The notes below the pieces were generated by a model, which saw only the letters and a list, made by a program, of their open reading frames with translations, did not search any database and was not told where the DNA came from. A stretch of DNA of 64,000 bases from Bacillota bacterium (GTDB lineage: Bacteria > Bacillota > Clostridia > Clostridiales > Caloramatoraceae): NCBI GenBank assembly GCA_023415335.1, contig JAEZLD010000048.1, forward strand, positions 1 through 64,000, read 5' to 3'. Made by a program: the position numbers and the translations under genes. Positions 24,784 to 34,367 of the stretch are shown here, one piece after another (the stretch's first letter is position 1; each line of letters starts with the position of its first letter).

Positions 24784-26141
24784 TACTCATTCTCCCTTCG
24801 CATTGTTTTTGTGGCAGAACGCTTTTTCCTTCTTCTCGTTGCCATTTCAGTAATTTGTTTACTACTGTGAATTTGATAATCGTTTACATTAATGATTGCT
24901 GCATATTCTGCAGCAGGAGGCGACATTTCAATACGCGTTCCCACAATGACGCCCTTTTCCTTTAGTCTTCTTTCAATCTCTGCAAACTCACCGCAAAAGG
25001 TTTCCATATCTTCCGTTAATTCTCCCACCTCTTCTTCATTGGGGAGCCGGTCTTCATGAGCTATGCCACCAAGTTCCATTGCTATTTGACCATCCGAAGA
25101 AAAGGTGACATTGACGGCAGTACCTTCATCAAAAGAATACAATTCATTTCTAAATTTCTTTCCGCTTTTCTTCTTTACTTCGCGGGAACCCAACAGTTCA
25201 TATCCCATTTCGGAAAGAACCTCTTCCACACAATCACTGATATATTCCTGTTCGCGCTGTTTGACCGCTAACAACTCTATCCTTTCAACTTCTTTTTCTA
25301 TTGTTTCAATCTCTGCAGATCTAAACAAATCAACATTGGACTGGACTCCGGTCAATTGACAAAGCACCTCATATCTATCAAGGAGATCTTTACGCAACTT
25401 TTCTTCTTCTTTTTTCTGCTCCTTGATAAGAGAACTTTTCGCTTCGAGAGCTCTAATAGTTAAACTAGAGAAGGTATGTAGATAATCTATGGACACAATA
25501 CGCCCAAGCGAATTCATTGCCTCCCCAATCTCTTCTTTCAAAGAATTAGGACATTCTTTATCAAGAAACATTGCCTTCAACTTTGCTTCCAGCTCAGTTC
25601 GCTCCGTCTCCAAAGCATCCACTTCAACTGGAGCGCTGAAGTCCAAATAAACATATGCTGCAAGGTCCTCCGCTATACTATCTTGTGCCGTATTTTCAAG
25701 TTTTTCCACAACAACAGTAGCTTGCTGGATTGGTTTCTCTATCTCTTTTTGTAGAGCTTCAACATTCTGCTTAATCTTCCTGATCGCAGCAAGCTGTTGT
25801 TTTTTCTCAGCAAGAGCTTCCTCGCTAATTTGATATTTTTCACTCAAATGAGGTCGATGAGATTGAAGATCCATAAGCAATTCGGTTGACTCCTTCTCTA
25901 TGACACCCAGCATTTCTTGCAAGGACGCCACACAGTTACCATCAACCTCACAGCGCTCATTCAAAAGTTTTAGCCGTGTGAGCAACTCCTCGATAGTTCC
26001 TCTACATCCTAATATGTATGAAACACCTAACTCAATTTGATTAGCACACGATATGCTTTGCTGTTCACAGCGCATTTGTCCGTTGACATTAGCCCGTGCC
26101 CAGCCAGATAATTCATAAACAGATATTTTAGGACCACTCAT
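24783..26141 (-). CDS. Coiled-coil protein of unknown function (MSGPKIS start)
   Basis: This protein of about 452 aa is dominated by helices and coiled coil: about residues 50-150 and 220-310 are rich in Glu, Lys, Leu and Gln heptads. A compact beta-containing segment follows (about 310-400, around GYELLGSREVKKKSG and NVTFSSDGQIAMELGG), then a basic tail (RRRKKRSATKTMRRENE). I choose ATG 26141 (MSGPKISVYE), with GAGGTG upstream, over the in-frame GTG at 26150. It lies between the kinase and the FHA protein, so it may be a kinase scaffold or substrate: Thr/Ser residues in the basic tail could be phosphorylation sites read by FHA. I do not recognise a family beyond the common MSGPKIS start. Confidence 0.75.
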   Translation of the reverse strand: MSGPKISVYELSGWARANVNGQMRCEQQSISCANQIELGVSYILGCRGTIEELLTRLKLLNERCEVDGNCVASLQEMLGVIEKESTELLMDLQSHRPHLSEKYQISEEALAEKKQQLAAIRKIKQNVEALQKEIEKPIQQATVVVEKLENTAQDSIAEDLAAYVYLDFSAPVEVDALETERTELEAKLKAMFLDKECPNSLKEEIGEAMNSLGRIVSIDYLHTFSSLTIRALEAKSSLIKEQKKEEEKLRKDLLDRYEVLCQLTGVQSNVDLFRSAEIETIEKEVERIELLAVKQREQEYISDCVEEVLSEMGYELLGSREVKKKSGKKFRNELYSFDEGTAVNVTFSSDGQIAMELGGIAHEDRLPNEEEVGELTEDMETFCGEFAEIERRLKEKGVIVGTRIEMSPPAAEYAAIINVNDYQIHSSKQITEMATRRRKKRSATKTMRRENE

Positions 26142-26160
26142 CCAAATCACCTCAACTCAA

Positions 26161-27852
26161 CTATTCATTCATCAACATTCGCCACTTATCAATTTCTTTC
26201 TTCTTGCCAATCGCAATTAGCCATGTCTCAAGCTGCACATCTAAATTGCCATCATAATCAACAAGTCTATGACATAAGGTCTCAAATTTATCGAAAGACA
26301 AATCCAAACACTCTCTCATGTATCCTGCCAGTTCGCCAACTGTACGGAACTGCTGGTTATCCAGCAGCAATAATTTTTGTCCTGACAAGGTATATGCCAT
26401 ATAATAATAGGTGCGAAGCAAATCCGAATGTTTGCCTTTCTCTAATACATAAGAATCTTCAATGGCTGCCGTAGCCTTTTTAAGAGCTTCATTCTTTGGA
26501 GACACCTGCATTACATACTGAGTTAAAAGTTTTTCATTCAAAACGCTTTCATAATACTTGTACTGAGATTTATCGTGTTTCCAAAGCTTTTCGAGAACAT
26601 CTCGGCCAAATGCGGGAAGACTTTCATACACTTCACCCTTCCAATAGAAGCCCTTCAATTTCGGGTTCAAGCGATACAGCAGTTTCCAAAAAATAATATC
26701 ATCTTTTCCATTAGAGCGGCTGGCTTCCTCTTCAGCTTCCATGCATTTTTTCGCTGCCTCTTGATCAAAAACTCGAAAATGTGCTGATAAAAGGCCTCGG
26801 AAAAGATGTTTCTTTCCTTCGTTCCAGTTCTTTGCCAGAGACGCAGCAAGCCCTTCTATGCTGGTTATTTCTTCGTTTAGGAAATGGTAAATAGGCATAT
26901 TTCCTTTGCCTACATTTCCAATTCCTTCACCAGGGATGATAAGGCTTTCACCGTTGATCCACTTTACAACCTCTTCGTATGTCCAGCGGCGATTTGGATT
27001 GTTTTTGTTTTTGCGATAACTGATATCATAATATGTCAATGCAGAAATAAAATCTTGCAAAAGCACGGGCATGCTTTCCGGAAACGGTATTCTTTGAACG
27101 GATACATATTGTTCAATCTCTTCCGGTTGCATATTTGCATATGGAGTATATCCACAAAAAAGCTCAAACAGCGTTATGCCAAAAGAGTAATAGTCAGATC
27201 CCTCATAAAAAATATTCTTAAAAGTCTCTGGTGCTGAATACTCAGGTGTCATGCCTGTTTTCGTCACAAGAAGAGTATGTTTATCATCAACAGCGGAACT
27301 GATTCCAAAATCGATAATGGACACAGTTTTACCATCATCATTTAACATAATATTAGATGGTTTAAGATCTTTGTGAATAATTCCTGCCTGATGGATCGCA
27401 TGTAGCCCCTCATTAATGTTGGGAATAATACTTTCAACCAATTCCTCATAGTTAAATGTTTTTCCTTGCAAACTTCCATTTTTGTAGTAAGGAATAATTT
27501 CTACAGGAAAACCATTATGTTTTGCTGTTTCATGAAGCTTTGCAACATAAGGTGAATTGATGCTCAGTAACGCCTTAATCACATCTTCCTTGATTGCGAA
27601 TTTCCTCTTGTAAATCTTCGCAATATACTTTTTCCCATCATTCGAGCAAATATACAAATCAGCTTCTCCAGAGGCAACCTCCAATCGTTCTTCAATTGTA
27701 TACTTGTCGCAAATTATTGTTCCGCGATCAATCAAATCCTCTTGTCTACTGATAGAGTCGATTTGATTGCCATACTGCTGGACGAGCTCTGAATTAATCG
27801 CAGTCGGTGCTGATTCTATGATATTAGGATTAATTACTGTACGATTATCCAC
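26161..27852 (-). CDS. Soluble Hanks-type Ser/Thr protein kinase
   Basis: This 563-aa kinase has its catalytic domain at about residues 50-300: VAIK-type Lys79 (YIAKIYKR), the catalytic loop HKDLKPSN (Asp162, Asn167), DFG Asp181 and APE-type YSAPET (about 205-210). The glycine loop is atypical (VASGEADLY). The HKD in place of HRD is unusual but keeps the catalytic Asp. The C-terminal 260 residues are helical with no transmembrane segment or PASTA repeats, unlike PrkC. The GTG start has GGAGG 9 nt upstream. It follows the helicase gene by 2 nt and precedes the coiled-coil gene by 19 nt. It should phosphorylate operon partners, with the PP2C reversing it and FHA reading it. Confidence 0.93.
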   Translation of the reverse strand: MDNRTVINPNIIESAPTAINSELVQQYGNQIDSISRQEDLIDRGTIICDKYTIEERLEVASGEADLYICSNDGKKYIAKIYKRKFAIKEDVIKALLSINSPYVAKLHETAKHNGFPVEIIPYYKNGSLQGKTFNYEELVESIIPNINEGLHAIHQAGIIHKDLKPSNIMLNDDGKTVSIIDFGISSAVDDKHTLLVTKTGMTPEYSAPETFKNIFYEGSDYYSFGITLFELFCGYTPYANMQPEEIEQYVSVQRIPFPESMPVLLQDFISALTYYDISYRKNKNNPNRRWTYEEVVKWINGESLIIPGEGIGNVGKGNMPIYHFLNEEITSIEGLAASLAKNWNEGKKHLFRGLLSAHFRVFDQEAAKKCMEAEEEASRSNGKDDIIFWKLLYRLNPKLKGFYWKGEVYESLPAFGRDVLEKLWKHDKSQYKYYESVLNEKLLTQYVMQVSPKNEALKKATAAIEDSYVLEKGKHSDLLRTYYYMAYTLSGQKLLLLDNQQFRTVGELAGYMRECLDLSFDKFETLCHRLVDYDGNLDVQLETWLIAIGKKKEIDKWRMLMNE

Positions 27853-27854
27853 CT

Positions 27855-30800
27855 TTAAACACCTCCAACCACAGTAACCTTATCGTCGATTACATTAATT
27901 TTCTCATTTGCAATCAGTTTTTCAAGAGCTCTTGCCATTGCTACATTGATTTTCTCACCGCGTCTTGAATATCCAATTGCCCTTGTTGTTTCTTCAATGA
28001 GTGCTTTTGTGCTAAGTCCAAATGTGTTAGAAGCAACAGCTATCATAGCAAGCCCCAATTCATCTGTAGAAATAAGGTTAATCGCTCTTTGATTGTATCC
28101 ATCCTCAGGAATACGCACTTTGAGATTATCAAAACCTTTAAGGGTGACAAAATCATCTTTAATCTCCAGCCGTTGTCTGCCCGCTGTGGTATTCATTGCC
28201 ATATCAACCATGCGACGCACCAGACTCGTTACCTTTTGATTACCAAAAGCACCCGCCATTCTCTGGTACAACAAATCCTTATGTATCGGCTGCTCAATAC
28301 CGACAATATAAACTATCCTTGTTAATACTTCGGTCATATTGTCGTATGTGTTTGGCATTGGTGCATCCCACCAATTGGCCTCCACATAGCGTTCAAATCC
28401 ATACGGATTATCCTCGTCGCAATTAATGCCACCACGGTTTTGTGTACCTTTATAAGATTCCTCCGTAACTTCTTCAACCATACTAGACAAATCTTCTTGC
28501 AATAATTTCTTCTGCTCAGGTTCTTCAATTTTAACAGCAGTATGTTCGGATGCATCCTGTATAAACGAGAGGAGTTTAGCTCCTTCCACCTCGGGATTAA
28601 TATACCACTCTGCAGACCATACTCTGTACATATTCCAACCCATGGAATTCAGCACAGATCTTCTCAGATGATCTCTATCTCGTGCTGTATGAGCAGAAAC
28701 ATAAGAGTAACCATCACACTCAATACCTGCAATATATTTGTCTTCATCGTTACGATCCACAACGGCAATATCAATACGATAACCAGAACAACCAACATAC
28801 TTTTTGATAGTATATCCATTCTTTTCTACAAATTCCCCAACCATATCGACAAAGCGATCCTGCCCTTGTACATTTCTAGACGAGGCTAACGCAACTGCGC
28901 CATTCATAGCAAACTCAATGTACGAGCGTAACATTCTGATGCCTTCTGATTCTGTTCTGGAAAGATCAATATCGGAAGGAAGAATAGAACTAATAAGCTT
29001 TATGTTTCGCTTTGCTCTAGTAATCGCAACATTTAGTCTTCGCTCACCGCCTTGGTGTCCAAGAGGGCCAAATCGCATGTGCATCGGGCGCCCAGATTCC
29101 TTTTGATCCTTTGTTTGCGCATAACAAATACTAAAGAAAATCGTGTCGCGTTCATCGCCCTGAACATTTTCCAGATTCTTTACAAAGAACTCTTCTTCAT
29201 TACCTTCCTTGAAGAAGAATTCATATTCCGGATTTTGCTCTCTAAACCGCTGCACTTCCAAAGAAATCTGTTGCTGTTGCTTTTCGCTGAAGGCAATGAT
29301 TCCCAGGGATCTGTCCGGATGCTTATCAATATGCTTCTTGATTAATTCAACACACCGCTTAGCCTCTGCAACATTACAGTTTCTACCGCCGCCTTCATAA
29401 TATCCATCTTCAACATATTCGAACTCAACACCACAATCCTCTTCGTGTTCCACGCTACTTGGGAAAGTGACCAATTCATTCTTGTATATCTCTTGATTAG
29501 AAAAGGCAATGAGATGCTCGTGCTTGCTTCTATAATGCCAAAGCAATGTACGATTTGGCAGCACACTTGCGGTTTCTTCCAGAATAGAATCGTAAACAAT
29601 ATCTTCGTATTCATCATCAGAATCAAAAGCGTCGGAATCATTGCTTGTACTCGTAGCAAAGAAATTTGTAGGAGGCAACTGTTTTGTATCACCAGCAATG
29701 ATAACCTGCTTTCCTCTGAAAATAGCACCAATTGCATCTTGTGGGAATATCTGTGAAGCCTCATCAAAAATAACCATATCAAATTGGTAGGAGTCTGCTT
29801 CAAGGAAATAAGCCACAGACAAAGGGGACATCATCAAACATGGTTTTAATGTCAGCAACAAATTGGGAATTGATCTAAAGAGCATTCTCAAAGGCATAAT
29901 GCGACGCTTTTTTCCCATTTCTCTTTGAAGCACCTGCAACTCATCTTTTGCTGTTGTGACTCTGTTGGTATCAGGAAATCTGCTAATTATTTTCTCGCGG
30001 ATTCTCATCTGTGCAACAGATAGCTGCTTAGTATCCAATTCCACAAAGCGTTCCAGCTTCGCCTCTTGAGTTCTTCTACGGAAACTTTGGACAGCCGGAG
30101 ATTTATCCATTGCCATAGTAATCCAGAGTTTATAAAACTGTTTTTCAAAACAAGCCTTAATTTCACTTGCCGGAACTACACCTTCGGAAATCAAATCAAC
30201 ATATTTCTTTAGTCCTGCATTAACACACTCAGCAGTTGTTTCTCGATAATCAATCCACTGGTCCAAAGAATTGACATTGCTTCGGCAAGCAGAAACTTTC
30301 TCATTGATTCTTGCAATTTCACTTTGTTGCAAGGAAGCTCCATATTCAAACAACGAAGCAAAGTAGCTAATAGGCTCTTCTACTGGAGCAAGAAGAAGTC
30401 TTATATCTGTAGTTGCAGCTTCCAGATTGTTTCTTTCCGCTTCACTATTACAGTATGTACGGATAAATCCGGGCGCAGCAATGCTGAAGCTGTTGTTTTC
30501 AAACAAAGAATTCACAGCTTCAATATCATCAATTAGTTCTGCCCACTTAGTGTCAATTCCAGCATAGCGCTCTCCAAACAAAAACACTAAGCTGTCTTCA
30601 TTTTGTGCCAGTGACAGTCTATAGTTTCTTGCACTATTAGCCGTATTAATGTTTTCAACAAGCTCTGCCATTGCATCTTCGCAGGTGGCAAATCTCCGTA
30701 TATATTCAACGGAAGAATTCAGTCCATTAGTATGCTTGCTCAAGAACAGAATCCTCTGTAGTATTTCGTCATTCGTAGTTGCAAAAACAGGATCCTTAAA

Positions 30801-33800
30801 GTCTGAGGAAATATTATTGAGTTTAACAGAAAGTGAATCTAGCCTTTCCTCTAAAAGTACACTTACAGCAGATGCAATCTGTTCTAATTGGTCAGAATGA
30901 ACATCCTTATTGCTTAAGATATTAATAAGAACTTCGGGCACTCCAGTTTCTCCAAAGCAATTCTTCAACTTTCGGACCATATCAAAGGCATCTAACAAGC
31001 TTTGCCACGGGGTATCCACATCATCATAACGTGAACCCAAAACCACATCAAAACGATGCTTATTTTCTTCAAACCATAGCTGTTCTGCTTTGAATGCCTT
31101 GATTTGCTGTAGCAGGGAAATAATCATTGCATCATTGATTTTTCCACCGATTGTTCTGCAAACAGCTCGAATAGTTTTAATGTCCTCTTTGTATGCTGCT
31201 TTGAATATCTTAAAGAAATTCACATACTCTGTTTTGAAACGCAACAGCATTCCGTCAACATCGATTTTGAAGACATCTTCTTCCCATTGATCCAAAATAG
31301 CTTTTTTGATACCCAGGTATGTTTGTGCATGGGACTGTCCTTGGGTAATCAATTTTTTAGCCTCGGCTGCTATCTCGTCATTAAACCATTCACGCTTAAC
31401 GGTATTTGTGTTAAGCACAGCCCTGGCAACAGCTCCTGTCTCTTTGATTGCATTGAAGTTTTCACCAAAATTGATACCTAACATAGATTTTATACATACA
31501 TAAGCGTTATACACTTCATTCCATTCTTGTTCAAGTGAATTTGCGTATACTTTAAGCTGGCTAATGCCTCCAATAATGTCTGCTTCGGAAGACTTTTTAT
31601 AGTTACCGCACTTTCTGATGTTGTCTAGTGATTCTCGGACAGAATCTATCCAAGCCTGTAAATCTTCATCCAAAATACTCTCCACAAACAAAGCTTTCAC
31701 TTTGTCAAGGCATGCCAAATACTGCTGCTGTTTTTCTTTTTCTTCTACAGCAACAGTGCGAAGTTTATGACGCCGCTGGACCTGTGCCCATTCCTCAGGG
31801 AACAACGGAGCGACAACAAACATTTCCAAAAACTCCGCCATCTTTTTGGCCCCACTAAGGGTACGTTCTCCAGACAGGCCGAGACGGGCATGAATTTCAT
31901 GTAGAGTGTCATTAAGCTTTGCAAGCTGGTCTTCGAGCAAGTGGGTTTTTTGTATAAAACTGTTTTTTAAGCTTTGACTTGCTTGGGTAATTGTTGTTCC
32001 GTTCCACGGATGTTCTTCTAGCTTCATTCCCAGCGCTAAAAGAGCTTTTTCCATATTTGCAACACAATACATCATGGCATTATATTGGGAAGAAGTCACA
32101 GAATGAATATCGTCAATTTCAAACTGGATTTCCGGAACAGAATCCAAAATAGAATATTTACCAAAGGCGGTATATAAGCTTTCTCCCAATGGTTCAATTT
32201 CACTGTGGAGCTCTTCTGCATATGCATTAAGATGTTTGCGATCATGGAAAAGTTCATCCAGCTCTATAACAACAGAATCCTTAACTCTCTGGTGCGGAAG
32301 TTTTAGGTTGGCTCCAATGTTTTCCAGAATATCTTTTTTGTTTGCTTTGTGGCTATGGAGAGCTAAGCAGAAATCCTCCAGTTGCACTTCAGTTAATCTC
32401 TTCAAAACAACTTGAAGGGCGGCGGCCTTTTCAGAAACAAACAAGATTTTCTTTCCATCAGCCAATCCTTCGGCAATAATATTAGTAATTGTCTGACTCT
32501 TGCCTGTACCAGGAGGGCCTTGCATAACGAAGCTAACCCCCATCTTAGATAGTAAAATTGCTTCTTGCTGACTTGAGTCTGCGTTAACCACTTGATACCA
32601 ATCGCGGGGTGAAACATCATCAAAGGCAAAATTCTGATATGATGCAGGAATTTGATTTGCTGAAGATACATCTCCCGCGATAGCCCTCAAAGTAGGACTA
32701 CTCATCATTCGGGCACGGTGATTGTTGAGATCATGGTACATGCTGATCTTCAAAAAGGACAACAAACCCATGCTCACTTCACGGATAATTTTCCATCCTC
32801 GCTTGTCAACAATCTCTTCAATCTGCTGCAAATATTGCTGGATTGATGACTCATCCTTCAACTCAAATGTAGGCAAATCTAAACCATACTGCTCGTTGAA
32901 CAAATAGTCCAGCGTAGGATTTACCTCAATTTCGTCATCATACCGACTCAGTGTGTACGGAGAGTGTATGGATTCTAATCCAAGTGTTACCGGCATCATC
33001 AGTAATGGAGATTTGAGCCATGGAGAAGAATCCTTGCTATTTTCTTTCCACTCGACAAAACCAAATGATATGTACAAAATGTTTGTACCTTGTTCATCCT
33101 TGGCTAACTTAGCTTTATTTCTTATATTGCGTAGTGTTCTTTGCCTTTCGACAATAGAGCCTTCCGTTTTAATGTCTCCAACATGAACAGGGAGAGGATA
33201 AGACAATGTTTCCAGCAACGAAAGAACAGAAAATGTTCTTAAATCCGAATCCTTATCAATCGGTCTTTGGAATGTAAGTTCCTCTTCACCAATAGCCAAT
33301 CTGTTAAACAGTTCAGAAAAACCCGGTTCAATAATCCGCAAAGTGGAAAGTTTTGTCTCTCGATAATTAATCATTCGATTGCGCTTACCAAGATCCAATA
33401 GCTGATGCTTCCAAAAATCAATTCGTTTATCTAATGTTTCCAGATCATCTGCTCTAACATGGATACCATCCATTGCATCAGGAAGTTTTTTTCCATCAAA
33501 AGCATTTTCAACATGCTCAACACTTGCTTCTCCCCTCTGAGTTGACTCCACCGTTGACGTTATTGTTTCAACTGGAGAATCATTTCTTACCACTCGTCCC
33601 TCTGGAGCAAAGTTTTCTGTTTTGCCTGCTTCGACAGCAGCCTGCTGCGTCTGAGTAGTAGACGCAGGAACTGGAGTAGATTCAACAGCTCGAACCGGAA
33701 CCTGGTTTTGTTGTGCTCTCACTTCGTTTATCCTCTTTGCACTCAAATAATTCTCTTTGGCAGCATCGTTGTAAGATGCTGGGTTGGATGAATACCGGCT

Positions 33801-34013
33801 GAACGCTGATACCCATTGTGTATTCCCCAAAGTAGAGCAACGCGTAAAAGCGTTGTTGCAAACAGGACAAGTATGAGGTTTTGCCAAATTTATATAACTG
33901 TTATTAGAAAATCCATTAGCAATAATTTGTCTACTTATTCTTGCACAAATAGGGCAAATGACCGTAGGAACTCTTGAACCGTTTGAACAATTTAAGATGA
34001 TTAAATCCACCAT
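27855..34013 (-). CDS. Giant zinc-ribbon/DUF4011/SF1 helicase/Vsr-like nuclease/DUF3320 protein
   Basis: This 2052-aa protein has an N-terminal zinc ribbon (CPIC ... CPVC, about residues 20-51), a low-complexity linker (about 90-170), and DUF4011 (from WKHQLLDLGKRNRMINYR to SPLLMMPVTL, about 190-360). The SF1 helicase has Walker A GPPGTGKS at about 499, motif II DEAS at about 1416 and late motifs (VQGDERDTIFFS, LNVAITRAKR). About 900 helical residues lie between motifs I and II. A PD-(D/E)xK Vsr/MTES_1575-like nuclease follows (RIDIAVV and GIECDGY, about 1745-1768), then a DUF3320-like tail. This architecture is known from anti-phage islands, where such proteins are proposed to translocate on and cleave foreign DNA. 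Here it is the largest member of a nine-gene kinase/phosphatase operon. Confidence 0.92.
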   Translation of the reverse strand: MVDLIILNCSNGSRVPTVICPICARISRQIIANGFSNNSYINLAKPHTCPVCNNAFTRCSTLGNTQWVSAFSRYSSNPASYNDAAKENYLSAKRINEVRAQQNQVPVRAVESTPVPASTTQTQQAAVEAGKTENFAPEGRVVRNDSPVETITSTVESTQRGEASVEHVENAFDGKKLPDAMDGIHVRADDLETLDKRIDFWKHQLLDLGKRNRMINYRETKLSTLRIIEPGFSELFNRLAIGEEELTFQRPIDKDSDLRTFSVLSLLETLSYPLPVHVGDIKTEGSIVERQRTLRNIRNKAKLAKDEQGTNILYISFGFVEWKENSKDSSPWLKSPLLMMPVTLGLESIHSPYTLSRYDDEIEVNPTLDYLFNEQYGLDLPTFELKDESSIQQYLQQIEEIVDKRGWKIIREVSMGLLSFLKISMYHDLNNHRARMMSSPTLRAIAGDVSSANQIPASYQNFAFDDVSPRDWYQVVNADSSQQEAILLSKMGVSFVMQGPPGTGKSQTITNIIAEGLADGKKILFVSEKAAALQVVLKRLTEVQLEDFCLALHSHKANKKDILENIGANLKLPHQRVKDSVVIELDELFHDRKHLNAYAEELHSEIEPLGESLYTAFGKYSILDSVPEIQFEIDDIHSVTSSQYNAMMYCVANMEKALLALGMKLEEHPWNGTTITQASQSLKNSFIQKTHLLEDQLAKLNDTLHEIHARLGLSGERTLSGAKKMAEFLEMFVVAPLFPEEWAQVQRRHKLRTVAVEEKEKQQQYLACLDKVKALFVESILDEDLQAWIDSVRESLDNIRKCGNYKKSSEADIIGGISQLKVYANSLEQEWNEVYNAYVCIKSMLGINFGENFNAIKETGAVARAVLNTNTVKREWFNDEIAAEAKKLITQGQSHAQTYLGIKKAILDQWEEDVFKIDVDGMLLRFKTEYVNFFKIFKAAYKEDIKTIRAVCRTIGGKINDAMIISLLQQIKAFKAEQLWFEENKHRFDVVLGSRYDDVDTPWQSLLDAFDMVRKLKNCFGETGVPEVLINILSNKDVHSDQLEQIASAVSVLLEERLDSLSVKLNNISSDFKDPVFATTNDEILQRILFLSKHTNGLNSSVEYIRRFATCEDAMAELVENINTANSARNYRLSLAQNEDSLVFLFGERYAGIDTKWAELIDDIEAVNSLFENNSFSIAAPGFIRTYCNSEAERNNLEAATTDIRLLLAPVEEPISYFASLFEYGASLQQSEIARINEKVSACRSNVNSLDQWIDYRETTAECVNAGLKKYVDLISEGVVPASEIKACFEKQFYKLWITMAMDKSPAVQSFRRRTQEAKLERFVELDTKQLSVAQMRIREKIISRFPDTNRVTTAKDELQVLQREMGKKRRIMPLRMLFRSIPNLLLTLKPCLMMSPLSVAYFLEADSYQFDMVIFDEASQIFPQDAIGAIFRGKQVIIAGDTKQLPPTNFFATSTSNDSDAFDSDDEYEDIVYDSILEETASVLPNRTLLWHYRSKHEHLIAFSNQEIYKNELVTFPSSVEHEEDCGVEFEYVEDGYYEGGGRNCNVAEAKRCVELIKKHIDKHPDRSLGIIAFSEKQQQQISLEVQRFREQNPEYEFFFKEGNEEEFFVKNLENVQGDERDTIFFSICYAQTKDQKESGRPMHMRFGPLGHQGGERRLNVAITRAKRNIKLISSILPSDIDLSRTESEGIRMLRSYIEFAMNGAVALASSRNVQGQDRFVDMVGEFVEKNGYTIKKYVGCSGYRIDIAVVDRNDEDKYIAGIECDGYSYVSAHTARDRDHLRRSVLNSMGWNMYRVWSAEWYINPEVEGAKLLSFIQDASEHTAVKIEEPEQKKLLQEDLSSMVEEVTEESYKGTQNRGGINCDEDNPYGFERYVEANWWDAPMPNTYDNMTEVLTRIVYIVGIEQPIHKDLLYQRMAGAFGNQKVTSLVRRMVDMAMNTTAGRQRLEIKDDFVTLKGFDNLKVRIPEDGYNQRAINLISTDELGLAMIAVASNTFGLSTKALIEETTRAIGYSRRGEKINVAMARALEKLIANEKINVIDDKVTVVGGV

Positions 34014-34070
34014 ATTAATACCTCATCACCTCTAAAAAAATGGTTCTTATTGTTGTAATCAATCAGAAAA

Positions 34071-34277
34071 CTAATCGTTCTCTATGACTTCCATCAAGTC
34101 TCCTAGGTCACAATGAAAAATCTTACAAAGGCGAAGCATGACTTCCATTGAAACGACGCGGTCTTGATTAAGTTTTGTCATAGTATATTGCGAAAGTTCA
34201 GCCGCCTTCGCAAGTTCACTTTTTTTCATTTTGTTAGTTATCATAATAGTCCACAGTTTATCATATCTAACTATCAT
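34071..34277 (-). CDS. XRE-family (Cro/CI) regulator
   Basis: This 68-aa protein is a bare helix-turn-helix domain of the YozG/Cro type: SELAKAAELSQYTMTKLNQ covers the HTH and the end (CKIFHCDLGDLMEVI) is typical. I place the start at ATG 34277 (MIVRYDKLW), which has AGGAGG 6 nt upstream; the 30 extra upstream codons overlap the promoter region. It is the first gene of the operon, 57 nt before the helicase. The promoter's -10 overlaps a palindrome (34334-34346) suited to autoregulation, so the product is probably the repressor of the whole operon. Confidence 0.9.
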   Translation of the reverse strand: MIVRYDKLWTIMITNKMKKSELAKAAELSQYTMTKLNQDRVVSMEVMLRLCKIFHCDLGDLMEVIEND

Positions 34278-34333
34278 GCTCTTCCTCCTATATGTAAAAT
34301 TTAATCTACTTTCAGCTAGATACAAAAATACAT

Positions 34334-34346
34334 GATATAGTATATC
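34334..34346. promoter_or_regulatory. Palindromic operator GATATACTATATC
   Basis: A perfect 6-bp inverted repeat with one central base overlaps the -10 of the XRE-helicase operon promoter. Its core recurs at 23562-23571 inside the operon. It is the likely XRE binding site. Confidence 0.6.
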
Positions 34347-34367
34347 ACAGTTCTCGTAAAGCTTCAA
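34339..34367 (-). promoter_or_regulatory. Sigma-A promoter of the kinase-helicase operon
   Basis: -35 TTGAAG (34367-34362), a 17-bp spacer, and -10 TATACT (34344-34339) on the minus strand. The predicted start is at about 34332, 55 nt before the XRE start codon. Confidence 0.75.

Noticed and set aside
19829..34277. A type VI secretion phosphorylation module (kinase, PP2C, FHA, ClpV).
   Set aside because: No sheath, tube, baseplate or membrane-complex genes are present, and the ATPase lacks ClpV N-domain features. The similarity is of signalling logic only.
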